A DNA stretch of 8,332 nucleotides from an uncultured cyanobacterium (GTDB taxonomy: Bacteria; Cyanobacteriota; Cyanobacteriia; PCC-6307; Cyanobiaceae). Positions 7,356-8,332 of the stretch are shown in pieces. Under the pieces are notes generated by a model. That model did no database searches. It was not told the DNA's origin and was given only the letters and a program-made list of their open reading frames with translations. How positions within the stretch are numbered: the first letter of the stretch is position 1; each line of letters opens with the position of its first letter. A program made the position numbers and the translations under genes. The stretch is from contig CAIZOZ010000344.1 in NCBI GenBank assembly GCA_903934745.1, forward strand, positions 1 to 8,332, written 5' to 3'.

Positions 7356-7535
7356 ATGGCTGTACCCAAGAAGAAAACCTCCAAGGGCAAGCGCAATCAA
7401 CGTCATGCCCATTGGAAGGCCAAGGCCGGTGTCGCCGCCCAGAAGGCCATGTCGATCGGCAAGGCTGTCCTCAGTGGACGCGCCCAGGGCTTCGTCTATC
7501 CGATCAGTGAGGAGGACTCGGACAGCGAGTCCTGA
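7356..7535 (+). CDS. rpmF: 50S ribosomal protein L32 (bL32)
   Basis: A 59-residue basic protein of the large ribosomal subunit. It begins MAVPKKKTSKGKRNQRHAHW, the characteristic bL32 start, and continues with a lysine/arginine/alanine-rich middle and an acidic serine-rich tail, SEEDSDSES (51-59). It has no cysteines, so it is the non-zinc-binding form common in cyanobacteria. ATG 7356 is the only sensible start; there is no strong Shine-Dalgarno. It stands alone, divergent from ftsH and without the plsX/fab genes that follow rpmF in many other bacteria. Its last 40 bases overlap the 3' end of the convergent glycerate kinase gene, and codons near the stop form a strong hairpin. Confidence 0.97.
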   Translation: MAVPKKKTSKGKRNQRHAHWKAKAGVAAQKAMSIGKAVLSGRAQGFVYPISEEDSDSES

Positions 7536-8332
7536 GTCCAGAAGTGTCTGTGCTGGCTGATCAGGCAGCGGCGACGCCCATCCAGCACGGCCACTCCCTG
7601 CAAGGCCAAGCCTTCCCTGGCTACTGCCGTTGGCCACGTTGTCAACGGCTCTGATGGCCACGGTCCAACCGCTTGAGCTGGGTTGGCGGTTGTTGGGGTT
7701 TGAAAGGCCAGCAGGGGTTGATCAGCGGAGGCCTCCAGCCAATTCGCAGCTGGTTCTTCAACCTTCTGGGAGTTTCTGCTCCAGACGCTCCAGTCCGGCA
7801 GCCCCTCCGCTGTGTTGGTGACTCTTCCAGCCTCCAGCCAGCCTGCCAGCAGTGGATCTTGGTAGAGCACCGGCGGCAGCGAGCAGAGGCTGGATCGAAC
7901 CAGGCGCTCCAGGTCAGCAGCCGGTAACCAGCCAGCACCGAGCCGGCGCTGGCGAGCCTCGGCCTGGAAGCGCCAACGCCGCGGCAAACTCCAGCTCTGG
8001 GGGCGCAGTACCCACAAGCCATCGCAGGCCTGCCACAGGGGTCCATAAGCCTCCAGCAGCTGATCCCAGGTTGCCAGCCAAGCCAGTTCGATTGGCTGCA
8101 GAGCCGGAGCATTGCAGGGGCCGGGGCTGCTCAAATCGATGGCGCCCAGGGCTGCGGCCAGGCCCTCCGCCCCAAGGGCCTGGCAACCCAGCAGCCAGCC
8201 CTCCAGCACCAGGGCATCGCAGGCCCCCTGGCGCCAGCCGCAGCGGTCCCCCTGGCCCTGGGCCAGGGTCTTGTCGAACCGGGGCAGGCGCAGGAAGCCG
8301 TTCTGACGCCAATGGGACAGGGCTGCCAGTAA
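7496..8332 (-). CDS. glyK: D-glycerate 3-kinase, plant/cyanobacterial type (N-terminus beyond right edge)
   Basis: The minus-strand frame is open from base 8332 to a TAG at 7496-7498, giving the last 278 residues. The enzyme phosphorylates D-glycerate to 3-phosphoglycerate with ATP, the last step of the photorespiratory glycolate cycle. Numbered from the right edge, LPRFDK (16-21) with GQGDR (26-30), then LVLEGWLLG (41-49), RRWRFQAEARQRR (118-130) and LPPVLYQDPLL (152-162) correspond, from memory of the plant enzyme, to its LPRYDKS, GRGDR, VLFEGWMLG, YRWRLQAE and LPTLY motifs. The P-loop would lie upstream, outside the window. An internal GTG at 8209 is not a credible start because conserved motifs precede it. 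After residue 165 there is a tail of about 115 residues rich in Trp, Ala and Pro, whereas the plant enzyme ends soon after this point. The 3' end overlaps rpmF by 40 bases on the opposite strand. The main uncertainty is that only the C-terminal part is visible. Confidence 0.82.
   Translation of the reverse strand, partial: LLAALSHWRQNGFLRLPRFDKTLAQGQGDRCGWRQGACDALVLEGWLLGCQALGAEGLAAALGAIDLSSPGPCNAPALQPIELAWLATWDQLLEAYGPLWQACDGLWVLRPQSWSLPRRWRFQAEARQRRLGAGWLPAADLERLVRSSLCSLPPVLYQDPLLAGWLEAGRVTNTAEGLPDWSVWSRNSQKVEEPAANWLEASADQPLLAFQTPTTANPAQAVGPWPSEPLTTWPTAVAREGLALQGVAVLDGRRRCLISQHRHFWTQDSLSESSSLIG
7513..7533. terminator. Strong hairpin in the overlapping 3' ends of rpmF and glyK
   Basis: AGGACTCG (7513-7520) and CGAGTCCT (7526-7533) form a perfect 8-base stem with a 5-base loop, GACAG. 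It encodes most of the acidic tail of L32 and ends within the rpmF stop codon; on the other strand it lies in the last codons of glycerate kinase. It may act as a shared 3'-end stabiliser or terminator for the convergent transcripts, but no T-run follows on either strand. The pairing is directly visible; the role is inferred. Confidence 0.45.

Noticed and set aside
7274..7396. TTG starts for ftsH upstream of 7273, including TTG 7369 with a GGAGG eight bases before it.
   Set aside because: The GGAGG is the complement of rpmF lysine/threonine codons, and such a start would make ftsH overlap the rpmF start without supplying a membrane helix. Treated as chance.

Overview
The window is GC-rich chromosomal DNA that reads as a cyanobacterium, most likely a picocyanobacterium of the Synechococcus/Cyanobium type. 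That call rests on a plant-type glycerate 3-kinase, a cysteine-free short ribosomal protein L32, a plant-like threonine synthase with an N-terminal cysteine cluster, a UPF0182 membrane protein, and an FtsH of thylakoid/cyanobacterial character. I see no mobile element, CRISPR array, tRNA, rRNA, phage gene or defence system. The content is core-genome housekeeping.

Layout, left to right. (1) 1-2457, minus strand: a large UPF0182-family membrane protein whose C-terminal end lies beyond the left edge. (2) 2458-2565: a 108-base divergent spacer with a nested inverted repeat at its midpoint. (3) 2566-3849, plus: threonine synthase (thrC). (4) 3952-4227, plus: a 91-residue CysO-like sulfur-carrier protein ending in Gly-Gly. 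(5) 4344-5312, plus: a two-domain cupin protein of unknown substrate, with a clear ribosome binding site. (6) 5363-7273, minus: FtsH AAA+ zinc protease, convergent with the cupin gene. (7) 7356-7535, plus: rpmF (L32), divergent from ftsH. (8) 7496-8332, minus: the C-terminal part of D-glycerate 3-kinase, convergent with rpmF and overlapping its 3' end by 40 bases. Its N-terminal part with the P-loop lies beyond the right edge.

How the genes may work together: thrC, the sulfur carrier and the cupin gene are co-directional, with gaps of about 100 bases, and could form one transcription unit. The pairing of a PLP-dependent, O-phosphohomoserine-using enzyme with a CysO-like carrier is the most suggestive functional link here (amino-acid or sulfur metabolism), but the activating enzyme and protease expected of a full thiocarboxylate pathway are not in the window. 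FtsH (membrane protein quality control), L32 (translation) and glycerate kinase (photorespiration) are independent housekeeping functions.

I do not see a clearly new biological system. The points most worth a second look are the thrC/sulfur-carrier pairing, the centred inverted repeat between upf0182 and thrC, the missing first membrane segment of FtsH, and the convergent rpmF/glycerate-kinase overlap with a strong hairpin in the coding sequence.
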